From Bacillota bacterium (GTDB taxonomy: Bacteria > Bacillota > Clostridia > Christensenellales > SZUA-584): a stretch of 64,000 nt of DNA. Location: positions 19,916 through 83,915 of the forward strand of contig JAEWTL010000089.1 of assembly GCA_023459495.1 (NCBI GenBank), read 5' to 3'. Made by a program: the position numbers and the translations under genes. Shown in pieces: positions 44,024-52,640 of this stretch; the stretch's first letter is position 1, and every line of letters starts with the position of its first letter. Under the pieces are notes generated by a model. That model did no database searches. It was not told the origin of the DNA and saw only the letters and a program-made list of their open reading frames with translations.

Positions 44024-46606
44024 ATGAAAAAGAAAATACTCGCACTATTATTCATTACAATCATGCTGGTGGCGCTGATACCGCAGACGGCGCTGGCGGC
44101 GCCGCCAACGCACCCCGTGTTGGACGGACAGACGCTGGATCTGTCGACGGGAGCGCTGACGGTGACGGATGGCGGTGCCGCGGTGGCAACGTATACCATC
44201 GCAGACGACGATAGAATCAGCGTGGCCCCGGGCGCGTCGGCCACGATAACGGGCAGCAAAAACGTGATGATCGAATGCGGTGCGGGCGTTCATTTGACGC
44301 TGGATTCGGTGACGAGCGATGTGAGCGCCACAGACGACGCATGCGCGCTTGCCTTTACGGGCAGCGGAAACACACTGACGCTAAGCGGCGAATCAACCCT
44401 TAAAAGTGGCAAGAATGAGCCGGGCGTGCGGGTGGAAGAAGTGACCGTGCTGGAGATAAAGGGCGGCGGCAAGCTGGAGGCCGCAGGCGGTGATTTTGCG
44501 GCCGGCATCGGCAGAGGAACTGGGAGCAACGGCGGTACGATCAATATATCGGCCGGTGATATCAAGGCAACCGGCGGCGACGGAATCGACGGAGTCATCG
44601 GTGAGAATGTTGGCGGCGCGGGTATCGGCGGCGGATATCAAGGCAGCGGCGGTACGATCAACATATCGGGCGGTACTATCGAAGCAGCTGGCGGGGGTTA
44701 TGGCAGCGCGGGCATTGGCGGCGGTGACCGTGGTGACGGCGGCACGATCGCGGTATCGGGCGGCACCGTAACCGCCACAGGTTCAAATGGTGCAGCCGGT
44801 ATCGGTGGCGGTAAGCAAGGAGATGGCGGGGATATCACCATATCGGGCGATGCGAACACCACCGTCAATGGCGGTTATAACGCAGCAGGCATCGGTGGCG
44901 GTTCCGGCGGCGACGGCGGAATAATCACGATAGCAGGCAATGCGCATGTGACGGCGACAGGAGTCTATGGACCAGGCATCGGCGGCGGAATGAACAGCGA
45001 CGCCGGAATCATTACGATAGCAGGCAATGCGCATGTGACGGCGACAGGCGGCCTCTACTCAGCGGGCATTGGCGGCGGAAGCAGTGGCGGCGGCCAAAGC
45101 AGCACCGGCGGTACCATCAAGATCAGCGGCGGTGTCGTTTATGCGAGTAAACCCAAACAGGATGATTCCTATGATATCGGCAAAGGTTGGGGCGGCAGTG
45201 ACGGGACGATCGAAATATCGGGAACGGCGGCAGTGTTTCTTGGCACAGACACGATAAGCCCGGCACCCACAACGGAAGCACATACGCACTATATATTTTA
45301 TGAAGACGTGGAAGAGGCATACGGCTTTGATATTCCGTCGGCATGGACGCCGACATTTGGTGCCTATCTGCACCTACAATACAATTTAAACTATGATGCA
45401 AACGGCGGTAAGGATACGCCGCCGTCATCGCAGGAAGTCTTCGCGGATGAAGTGGCCATTGTGAAGAACAGCGGCGATTTATACAATGAAGGGTACGAAT
45501 TCGACGGCTGGAACACAGCAGACGACGGCAGCGGCACGCCTTATGTGCCGGGCGATGCGCTGACCATTACAGCCGATACGACGCTGTATGCGCAGTGGGC
45601 CGCGCTGCATACGGTGAGCTACGACGCAAATGGCGCAGGCGGCACAGCGCCGTCATCCACCACTGGCCTGCGGGCGGGCGATAAGATCGTTATTAGAAAC
45701 CGCGGCGGCTTGAGTTATTCAGGACACGTATTTAACGGCTGGAACACAAAAGACGACGGCACCGGTACGCCCTACGCGCCCGGCGACGAAATCACGGCAG
45801 CATACAGCATGACACTGTATGCGCAGTGGACGGTGCCGGTCACATCGGTGAGCCTTGGCAGCACGTCGAAAACCATGGCAGCTGGCGACATGGTGACGCT
45901 GGCGGCAACGGTATCGCCGGGCGATGCAACGTATCCCCATGTGACATGGGCCAGCAGCGACGAGAGCATCGCAACGGTGGACAGCGCAGGCAAGATCACC
46001 GCGGTGGGCTTCGGCAGCGCTACGATTACCGCTGAGGCGGACGGCAAATTTGACACATGTACGGTTACGGTCGTCAAAACGGGCGTGACGGGTGTGACGC
46101 TCAGCAGCACATCGAAGACAATGGATGTTGGGGATACGGCAACACTGAGCGCAACGGTCAATCCGAGCGGCGCGACATATCCCGACGTGACGTGGTTCAG
46201 CACGAACACGTCGGTCGCGCGGGTCAACCAGAGCGGCCAAGTGACGGCGGTGTCGGCAGGTGCGGCGGCAATCGTCGCGGACGCGGACGGCGTGTATGCC
46301 GTTTGTGCAGTTCTGGTGAGCAGCGGTGCGGACAGCGAACCGGGCGGCAACACGGGCGGCGATACCACATCGATGGCGACACCGACACCGACGGATGGCG
46401 ACAACCAAGAGGATGTGCCGGACACGGGCGACGATGCGCAAGCGCCGACGAACGAGCCGGGGGACCAGACCATCACCATTCCCGACGCGGGGAGTGCCTG
46501 GGACAGCGTCTGGCCGGTGCTGATGTGGGTGCTCATCGGCATCGCGGGAGTGGGCGCGGCAGGGCTTGCGGCATACCTGATATTGAAAAGAAGGCGCGGC
46601 GCCTGA
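44024..46606 (+). CDS. Glycine-rich/InlB/Big2 surface adhesin
   Basis: 860 residues. ATG 44024 has CCGGAGG upstream; an ATG seven codons earlier lies before that site. Signal peptide KKKILALLFITIMLVALIPQ, cleaved after ALAA. The GAGIGGG beta-helix covers about 120-395, two InlB B-repeats about 450-600, and two Big2 Ig-like domains about 605-765 (VTSVSLGSTSKTMAAGDMVT, SSDESIATVDSAGKI). A low-complexity TPTPTDGDNQED stretch precedes IPDAGSAWDSVWPVL, a membrane helix and KRRR. The anchor resembles that of the 28058 gene. Expressed from P2, therefore probably under the LytTR regulator. Confidence 0.85.
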   Translation: MKKKILALLFITIMLVALIPQTALAAPPTHPVLDGQTLDLSTGALTVTDGGAAVATYTIADDDRISVAPGASATITGSKNVMIECGAGVHLTLDSVTSDVSATDDACALAFTGSGNTLTLSGESTLKSGKNEPGVRVEEVTVLEIKGGGKLEAAGGDFAAGIGRGTGSNGGTINISAGDIKATGGDGIDGVIGENVGGAGIGGGYQGSGGTINISGGTIEAAGGGYGSAGIGGGDRGDGGTIAVSGGTVTATGSNGAAGIGGGKQGDGGDITISGDANTTVNGGYNAAGIGGGSGGDGGIITIAGNAHVTATGVYGPGIGGGMNSDAGIITIAGNAHVTATGGLYSAGIGGGSSGGGQSSTGGTIKISGGVVYASKPKQDDSYDIGKGWGGSDGTIEISGTAAVFLGTDTISPAPTTEAHTHYIFYEDVEEAYGFDIPSAWTPTFGAYLHLQYNLNYDANGGKDTPPSSQEVFADEVAIVKNSGDLYNEGYEFDGWNTADDGSGTPYVPGDALTITADTTLYAQWAALHTVSYDANGAGGTAPSSTTGLRAGDKIVIRNRGGLSYSGHVFNGWNTKDDGTGTPYAPGDEITAAYSMTLYAQWTVPVTSVSLGSTSKTMAAGDMVTLAATVSPGDATYPHVTWASSDESIATVDSAGKITAVGFGSATITAEADGKFDTCTVTVVKTGVTGVTLSSTSKTMDVGDTATLSATVNPSGATYPDVTWFSTNTSVARVNQSGQVTAVSAGAAAIVADADGVYAVCAVLVSSGADSEPGGNTGGDTTSMATPTPTDGDNQEDVPDTGDDAQAPTNEPGDQTITIPDAGSAWDSVWPVLMWVLIGIAGVGAAGLAAYLILKRRRGA

Positions 46607-46633
46607 TCCATTCGGACAAAACAGCGGTTGATA

Positions 46634-46852
46634 CGAGGCTGGTGAAAACCGGCCTCGTAGACTGTTGATAAAGCCGTTAATGCCTCCCTCGGATGAGGGA
46701 GGTGGCACGAAGTGCCGGAGGGAGTGAGCAATTCAGGCCGATTGTAAGCCGTTTTCTCTCCCCCAGTCGCCTATCGGCGACAGCCCCCTCATCCGAGGGG
46801 GCCAATAAGCAGGGTTTTTTAATACTCTGCGAGGCTGGTGAAAACCAGCCTC
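46634..46852. mobile_element. Dispersed element inside a duplicated terminator hairpin
   Basis: CGAGGCTGGTGAAAACC plus RGCCTC occurs at 46634-46656 and 46830-46852 (one mismatch in 23 bp). Only the second is followed by a T-rich run. Between them is a 173-bp element with inner palindromes CCCTCGGATGAGGG, GGCACGAAGTGCC, GTCGCCTATCGGCGAC and CCCCTCATCCGAGGGG. Its ends (GTAGACTGTTGATAAAGCC and the reverse of TTTTTTAATACTCTG) are weakly inverted. Confidence 0.6.
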
Positions 46853-46883
46853 TTTCTTTATAGCACACAGAGAATCGATAAAA

Positions 46884-47027
46884 CCATTTAACCCGCCAAA
46901 ACCGCCATTCGTCGCGATTTTCCTGCCATTCATCGCACTTCGGTTGACAGCAAAAGCAGCTATACATGAGAATTAGAATATCTATGTATGTAGAATGATA
47001 CCAAGGCGATGAGGTTTTCCATACGCC
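46884..47027 (+). promoter_or_regulatory. LytTR-type promoter P3 with triple repeat and leader hairpin
   Basis: CCATTTAACCC (46884), CCATTCGTCGC (46905), CCATTCATCGC (46926); TTGACA 46944-46949; GAGAAT at 18 bp. Leader GGCG (47005-47008) pairs with CGCC (47024-47027) around a GAGGTTTTCCATA loop. Confidence 0.75.
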
Positions 47028-47055
47028 AGACAATATTAAGCCGGAGGATATACCA

Positions 47056-50000
47056 ATGAAAAAGAAAATACTCGCACGACGCATTATCACGATCATGCTG
47101 ATGGCGCTGATTCTTACGCCGCTTTTCCCAACAACAGCTTTTGCGCAGACATTTGAACTTACAACGACAGGTATGGATCTCGGTTTCTGTGCGGACGGAG
47201 ACACGATCCTCGTAAAATCGGGGGCCGATGTTATGATATCGAACATGCAGGGCCTTACCAAAAATATAGAGATTGTATGTGAGGAAGGCGTGATATTGCA
47301 CCTTTATAATGTCATGGTCGATGCCGGTGGAGCCGATGATAGATGTGCGCTCAGCTTTACGGGCAGCGGCAACGAACTGATACTGAGCGGAACAAATACG
47401 CTTAAAAGCGGAAAAAATGAGCCGGGAATAAGAGTGGAAAGCGGCACTGCGCTTGAGATCAAAGACGATGGTTCAGGCGTAACAGATGTCCTTAATGCGA
47501 CCGGAGGTAATTATGGCGCGGGCATCGGCGGCGGCAACACTGGCATCGGCGGCTCGATAACCATATCGGGAGATGCGGAGGTTGCCGCAACCGGAGGTTA
47601 TGATGGCGCGGGCATCGGCGGCGGCAAATCTGGCAGCGGCGGCTCGATAACCATATCGGGAGATGCGGAGGTTACCGCAACCGGAGGTTATGGTGGCGCG
47701 GGCATCGGCGGCGGATATGAAGGTGACGGCGGTACAATAACCATATCGGGAGATGTAAAGGTTACCGCAGCCGGAAATGGTAGAGGCGCGGGCATCGGCG
47801 GCGGCGGCTGTGCAGACGATTATTATGCTGTGGGCGGAGACGGGGGCAATACAACCATATCCGGCGGCACGGTCATCGCGAACGGCAGCTACGGTAGCGC
47901 GGGCATCGGCGGCGGCAAATCTGGCAGCAGCGGCTCGATAACCATATCGGGAGATGCAAAGGTTACCGCAACCGGAGGTGGTGATGGCGCGGGCATCGGC
48001 GGCGACAACACTGGCAGCAACGGCTCGATAACCATATCGGGAGATGCGGAGGTTACCGCGACCGGAGGTGATCATGGCGCAGGCATCGGCAGCGGAAATC
48101 AAGCTCGATGCGGCACGATTACCATATCCGGCAGCGCGCAAGTCACCGCAACCGGCGGGAGCTATGGCGCAGGCATCGGCACCGGATATAATAGTATTGA
48201 TAACAACCACGGCACGATTACCATATCCGGCAGCGCGCAAGTTACCGCAACCGGAGGTTATTTTGGTGCGGGCGTCGGCAGCGGATGCTCCGGCCGCGTC
48301 GGAGCGGTTACCATATCCGGCGGCACGGTGTTCACCGCAGGCGGATCCCGGGCGCAGGATATCGGCCATGGGAACGGTTCCGATAAATGTGGACTTTTGT
48401 CGATTTCAGGCGATGATACCGCAGTGTTTTTAAAAAACGACAGCACAGCTACGATCACCACATCATCGCATACGCGTGTGTATAAAAGAAACACCATTAA
48501 CGGCCAGTTGTACGGCTATACCATGCCGTCGGCTTCCTGGACATCTATAGGCGCTTATTTACCGGACAGCCGTTATTATATACTCACCTATGATGCCAAC
48601 GAAGGAACGGGAATAGATGCCGACGCTCATCTTCCCGGAGGAGGCCCTATAATCATAGGCTCCAGCCGTTTCTCCAGAACATGCTATATATTCGTGGAGT
48701 GGAACACATCTTCCGGCGGGGACGGCACACCCTACGCACCGGGCGACGAGCTTACAATGACCGAAGATACCACAGTTTATGCCATCTGGAAAGAGATCGA
48801 GGTGGAAAATGTCGATATTAGGAACGATACTGAGGTTCTTTTGCCGGACGACGTGGTCACGCTGACCGCGGTCGTGTCGCCGAACAATGCGTTTGATAAG
48901 AGCCTTAGCTGGACAAGCAGCGACGAAAGTGTGGCGACGGTTGACAGCCAGGGCGTTGTGACAGCCATCGGCATGGGCACGGCCACGATAAAGGCGGAAA
49001 CATCAAACGGTGTCTACGATACATGCCAGATCGTGGTCTCCGGCGTGCTGATGAACTATGAGCTTTCGACCGGCTCGGTCATGAAAATGTCGGCAACGGT
49101 TCTGCCCAGCGGAACGACGGCCGTATGGACAAGCGATAACGAAAACGTCGCCACGGTGGCGCAGGACGGGACTGTGACGGCGGTAGCGCCCGGATATGCG
49201 GTGATTACCGCGACGGGGGGCAGCGTGCTGCATCAATGCGGTGTCGCGGTATACGACCAGGCGGTGACGAGCGTCCAGCTCAATCGCACATCCGTTGATC
49301 TCATGGTGAACGATACGGCAGAGCTGACGGCATATGTCTTTCCTGACGACGCGGTGAACAAGGACGTCATATGGACAAGCGATAACGAGGACGTTGCCAC
49401 GGTGAGCGACAGCGGCACGGTGACGGCGGTGGGCAAAGGCTCTGCAACAATCACGGCAAAATCGGGTGGTCCGTCGGCGTCGTGCACTGTGGAGGTGACG
49501 CTGCCGGTCGCGTCGGTCAGCATCAGCCCTTCGTCGAAAAAGCTGTCGCTGAATGAAACAGCAGATCTTAATGCAACGGTGTCGCCCAGCGACGCAACGG
49601 ATGCGGATGTCACATGGACAAGCAGCGACGAGAGCATTGCGACGGTGGACAGCACAGGCACAGTGACGGCGAAGAGCTTTGGAAGCGCTGCGATAACCGC
49701 CGAAGCGGACGGTCAATTTGGCATATGTATCATCAATGTCGTGAAAACGGATGTAACAAATGTGAGCCTGAGCAGCACCTCCGAAACAATGGGAAAGAGT
49801 GATACGTTAATGCTAAGAACGACGGTATCGCCGAGCAGTGCAACGTATCCTGACGTGACGTGGAAAAGCAGTGATACGGATATCGTGACGGTGGACGGCA
49901 CAGGCAAGATTACGGCGGTGGGTTATGGCAGCGCGACTGTCACGGCGGAAGCGGATGGCAAATTTGACACATGTACGGTTACGGTCGTCAAAACGGAGGT

Positions 50001-50679
50001 GACAAGCGTCGGTTTGAGTAGCACATCCGAAACGCTGGCGGTTGGGGATACGGTGACGCTCGTTGCAACGGTATCGCCCAGCGATGCGATGGATGCGGGC
50101 GTGACGTGGACAAGTACGAACCCTTCGGTTGCGACAGTTGACGCGCACGGCAAAGTGACGGCAGTGGCCGAAGGCGCAACGTCGGTTATTAGTAAGGCGG
50201 GAACGGCTTTCAACATATGTACGGTACTGGTAAGCAGTGGATTAGACGCCAGCAACGGTTCGGATGAGGACGATACACCACCATCTTTCACTCCCTCGGC
50301 CTCATCCGAGCCTGCTGATAAAAACGAAGACGAGCCGGACACGGTGATTATCACCATCGTGGTATCCCAGCTGCCTGAGGGTACGGCGGCAATCCGCCTG
50401 CCAAACGGCGAGCTGGTGGAGTTTGACGGAAGCGATACGCTGGAGGTCGAAGTGGGTTCGGAGTATCTCAGCGGCGACGGGTCTGTGGAGCTGGTTGCGC
50501 TTGACGAGGAGGGTACGCCGCTCGGCGTCTATGACGCGGACGGCATCATTCCGCCGGATACAGGAAACGCAGGCGCCGGCGTCTGGCCGGTGCTGTTGTG
50601 GGTGCTGATCGGTATCGCGGGGGCTGCGGTAATTGGCGGCGCGCTGTATCTGACACTCCGGAAACGGCGCGCATCATAA
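47056..50679 (+). CDS. Large glycine-rich/multi-Big2 surface adhesin with PPDTG anchor
   Basis: 1207 residues. CCGGAGG lies before ATG 47056. Signal peptide KKKILARRIITIMLMALILT, cleaved near AFAQ. Repeats of GAGIGGG and TISGDA.VTATGG span about 140-455, one InlB-like segment about 505-580, and at least six Big2 Ig-like domains about 580-1060 (VTSV.LSSTSETL.VGDTVTL, TSSDESIATVDS). The beta-helix repeats are nearly identical in DNA over about 90-130 bp units. The C-terminal VIITIVVSQLPEGTAAIRLP domain and PPDTG-membrane helix-RKRR closely match the gene at 42906. The Big2 stack is a long stalk presenting the beta-helix head (inference). Under P3. Confidence 0.86.
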   Translation: MKKKILARRIITIMLMALILTPLFPTTAFAQTFELTTTGMDLGFCADGDTILVKSGADVMISNMQGLTKNIEIVCEEGVILHLYNVMVDAGGADDRCALSFTGSGNELILSGTNTLKSGKNEPGIRVESGTALEIKDDGSGVTDVLNATGGNYGAGIGGGNTGIGGSITISGDAEVAATGGYDGAGIGGGKSGSGGSITISGDAEVTATGGYGGAGIGGGYEGDGGTITISGDVKVTAAGNGRGAGIGGGGCADDYYAVGGDGGNTTISGGTVIANGSYGSAGIGGGKSGSSGSITISGDAKVTATGGGDGAGIGGDNTGSNGSITISGDAEVTATGGDHGAGIGSGNQARCGTITISGSAQVTATGGSYGAGIGTGYNSIDNNHGTITISGSAQVTATGGYFGAGVGSGCSGRVGAVTISGGTVFTAGGSRAQDIGHGNGSDKCGLLSISGDDTAVFLKNDSTATITTSSHTRVYKRNTINGQLYGYTMPSASWTSIGAYLPDSRYYILTYDANEGTGIDADAHLPGGGPIIIGSSRFSRTCYIFVEWNTSSGGDGTPYAPGDELTMTEDTTVYAIWKEIEVENVDIRNDTEVLLPDDVVTLTAVVSPNNAFDKSLSWTSSDESVATVDSQGVVTAIGMGTATIKAETSNGVYDTCQIVVSGVLMNYELSTGSVMKMSATVLPSGTTAVWTSDNENVATVAQDGTVTAVAPGYAVITATGGSVLHQCGVAVYDQAVTSVQLNRTSVDLMVNDTAELTAYVFPDDAVNKDVIWTSDNEDVATVSDSGTVTAVGKGSATITAKSGGPSASCTVEVTLPVASVSISPSSKKLSLNETADLNATVSPSDATDADVTWTSSDESIATVDSTGTVTAKSFGSAAITAEADGQFGICIINVVKTDVTNVSLSSTSETMGKSDTLMLRTTVSPSSATYPDVTWKSSDTDIVTVDGTGKITAVGYGSATVTAEADGKFDTCTVTVVKTEVTSVGLSSTSETLAVGDTVTLVATVSPSDAMDAGVTWTSTNPSVATVDAHGKVTAVAEGATSVISKAGTAFNICTVLVSSGLDASNGSDEDDTPPSFTPSASSEPADKNEDEPDTVIITIVVSQLPEGTAAIRLPNGELVEFDGSDTLEVEVGSEYLSGDGSVELVALDEEGTPLGVYDADGIIPPDTGNAGAGVWPVLLWVLIGIAGAAVIGGALYLTLRKRRAS

Positions 50680-50702
50680 GCGAAAGAGCCTGAATTTTAG
50701 AT

Positions 50703-50730
50703 GAGAGGCTGGTGCGAACCGGCCTCTTTT
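50703..50730 (+). terminator. Terminator after the 47056 gene
   Basis: GAGGCTGGT-GCGA-ACCGGCCTC, then TTTTT. Confidence 0.8.
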
Positions 50731-50756
50731 TGTGCCTGAAGTCAGCAGGGCAAAAA

Positions 50757-50822
50757 CCATTCAACCCCGTTTTCCTGCCACTCATCGCGATTTTCCGGCT
50801 GTTCATCGCACTTCGGTTGACG
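50757..50822 (+). promoter_or_regulatory. LytTR-type promoter P4 with triple repeat
   Basis: CCATTCAACCC (50757), CCACTCATCGC (50778), CTGTTCATCGC (50799), 21 bp apart; TTGACG 50817-50822; GAAAAT at 18 bp. The repeats are more degenerate than in P1-P3 and no clear leader stem follows. Confidence 0.65.
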
Positions 50823-50936
50823 GGAAAAGCAGCTATGCATGAAAATATTACTATATGCATGTAGAACGAGACTAAGAACAGTGAGATTCTACATAACGAT
50901 CATCGTGATATCGCTGATGACAAGGAAGGGGAATTT

Positions 50937-51872
50937 ATGGACAAAAAAGCCTGCACCATATTTGCTTTGCTTATGGTTTTCGTACTGATGTTTTCCATGC
51001 TTGGCGGATGCGACTCCGCTGTCGTTACCGGCCCCCGGGGCGAACGAGGTGAGCCGGGAGCCACAGGTGAACCCGGTGCCACGGGCGCACCCGGCTCACC
51101 CGGTGCCACAGGCGAACCCGGCGCAACAGGTGCAACAGGTGCAACAGGTGCAACAGGTGCTACAGGTGCAACAGGTGCACCCGGTGCCACAGGCGAACCC
51201 GGCCCCACGGGCGTACCCGGCGCAACAGGCGCAACTGGTGCCACGGGCGTACCTGGCCCCACAGGCGCAACAGGGGAACCCGGCGCAACAGGTGCTACTG
51301 GCGCAACAGGCGCTACTGGCGCTGCCGGTCCTACCGGCCCAGCTGGGCCAGCGGGCGAGGACGGTACGATGGGAGATACGATGAGTTCCTTTGTCATCGA
51401 TCAACTGGCCCATGTCCTTTCGCAGTTGATCGAGGCTTACTCGGGTAAGACATGGATCGTATATGCCAATACCTATTATTCCTATTCCGGAACTCCTCTG
51501 GATCTGTACAGCGCCCCCGGCGCGGACGGTCCGGGTTTTTTGCGGCTGAAAAGCAGCGGCGAAATCTATGCGATTCCCCTGGCTAAAATCTGTGCCATTT
51601 ATCCGGGCAATGACACCGTATACGATTCTTCCCTGACTTACCTGTCCGCGCCCGATCCGCTTCCGGAAGGCTATGACGCGAACATGGCCGCGGCAGTGCA
51701 GTCCTATCTGCCCACAGGAACCGATGCAGTTATCTATTTGAGTACCTACACCTCGGCTTCGGGCACGGTCTACAGGAACGAATACGGTATCCTTGTGCTT
51801 TCCGACAATGATGGCAACACGCCGGTATTCATATGCTCCGTGCAAATCCATCAAATTACGACCAGCGATTAA
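50937..51872 (+). CDS. Collagen-like lipoprotein
   Basis: 311 residues. Signal segment FALLMVFVLMFSMLGGC ends in a lipobox (LGGC), so it is membrane-tethered on the outside. Residues about 32-145 are some 37 uninterrupted Gly-X-Y triplets, mostly GAT, GEP and GPT, as in bacterial collagen-like (BclA/Scl-type) proteins that form triple helices. The C-terminal 165 residues form a globular part starting SSFVIDQLAHVLSQLIEAYS, which may trimerise the stalk; I do not recognise the family. AAGGAAGGGG precedes the ATG. Promoter P4 places it in the same predicted LytTR regulon as the adhesins. Sequence repetition makes copy-number variation likely. Confidence 0.87.
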   Translation: MDKKACTIFALLMVFVLMFSMLGGCDSAVVTGPRGERGEPGATGEPGATGAPGSPGATGEPGATGATGATGATGATGATGAPGATGEPGPTGVPGATGATGATGVPGPTGATGEPGATGATGATGATGAAGPTGPAGPAGEDGTMGDTMSSFVIDQLAHVLSQLIEAYSGKTWIVYANTYYSYSGTPLDLYSAPGADGPGFLRLKSSGEIYAIPLAKICAIYPGNDTVYDSSLTYLSAPDPLPEGYDANMAAAVQSYLPTGTDAVIYLSTYTSASGTVYRNEYGILVLSDNDGNTPVFICSVQIHQITTSD

Positions 51873-52135
51873 GCGTCTTTCTCTGTGGGATGCCGGGGAA
51901 GCGTGTGCACCTGATATTATCGGGTGGTGACCCTCATCAGTCCCCTCCGGGAGGCCTTTCGCGTCGTGTATGTCCGGTGTTGGCGGCGCAAACAGGAGGC
52001 CGCGTACTGCAAGGATGGCTGCCGCTGCGGGTATGCGGACAAGCGGCAGCGTGTCCGGGGGGATGCCAAAAAATCACCGCATGATTTATTGACGAAACAG
52101 TATTATAATGAAAGGAACATCGATTCGAAAGGGTG
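51873..52135. other. Intergenic, no supported gene
   Basis: A 70-codon frame rich in Cys and Arg exists (51924-52136) but lacks a ribosome site and any known motif. I see no terminator after the collagen-like gene. Confidence 0.4.
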
Positions 52136-52438
52136 ATGGATGTGAAATATTATGTGCTGGAAGGTTCGTTTGCGGAGGCGCTTCAGGAACCGGGTGAGCT
52201 GAAAAAGGCGATCGACGCGCACCTTGACTATCTGCAGGTTGGATTTGACGACGGTTCGATTCTGGTGTCCGGGCCGAAGGTGGGGGCGGGCGGCGGCATC
52301 ATCGTTGTGAAGTGCGATGATATCGAGAAGTTTTGCAGTGACGACCCGCTGGTGAAGGCAGGCGTCCAGCAATACCGGATCACGGAGTTTACGCTGCACA
52401 AGTGTCAGGACGAGCTGAAAAGGTGGTTTGAGGCGTAG
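52136..52438 (+). CDS. YciI-like protein
   Basis: 100 residues with the YCII-related fold pattern: KYYVLEGSF at the start, the H30-type segment IDAHLDYLQVGFDDGSILVS GP, and KCDDIEKFCSDDPLVKAGV, where the D-P-F/L motif is conserved. The His-Asp pair typical of YciI is present (AHLDYL and DDPL). The reaction of this family is poorly defined. The start could also be GTG 52142, giving MKYYVLE with AAAGGG 8 bases upstream, which is the more typical YciI start; a GTG at 52133 overlaps the ribosome site. Single gene with terminator. Confidence 0.8.
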   Translation: MDVKYYVLEGSFAEALQEPGELKKAIDAHLDYLQVGFDDGSILVSGPKVGAGGGIIVVKCDDIEKFCSDDPLVKAGVQQYRITEFTLHKCQDELKRWFEA

Positions 52439-52452
52439 GCAACATTTTTACC

Positions 52453-52474
52453 GGAGCCTTCGGGCTCTTTTTTG
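52453..52474 (+). terminator. Terminator after the YciI-like gene
   Basis: GAGCC-TTCG-GGCTC, then TTTTTT. Confidence 0.8.
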
Positions 52475-52574
52475 TTGCGGGGTATGAAGGTGGGATGGTC
52501 CCTGCGCCGTTCCGGTGAAGATTGGGTGCAATGCGGCATCGCGGGTGGGCAAATCCCCCCGGCACGCAGAGCGC

Positions 52575-52612
52575 TAAATAATGGAGGAAATATAGGATAT
52601 TTGTCGAAATAT
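52575..52612 (+). promoter_or_regulatory. 0A-box-containing upstream element (copy 3 of 3)
   Basis: TAAATAATGGAGGAAATATA, then GGATATTTGTCGAAATAT. TGTCGAA at 52602-52608. It lies 30 bp before the next gene's start. Confidence 0.45.
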
Positions 52613-52640
52613 ATGGTTGAACTACAAATTGGAGGCACAT

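Noticed and set aside
47500..48340. CRISPR or satellite repeat suggested by regular GGCGCGGGCATCGGCGGCGG units
   Set aside because: Units are in frame and encode the GAGIGGG beta-helix turns of a secreted protein.
51924..52136. 70-codon Cys/Arg-rich frame after the collagen-like gene
   Set aside because: No ribosome site, no known motif, and it ends inside the ribosome site of the YciI-like gene.
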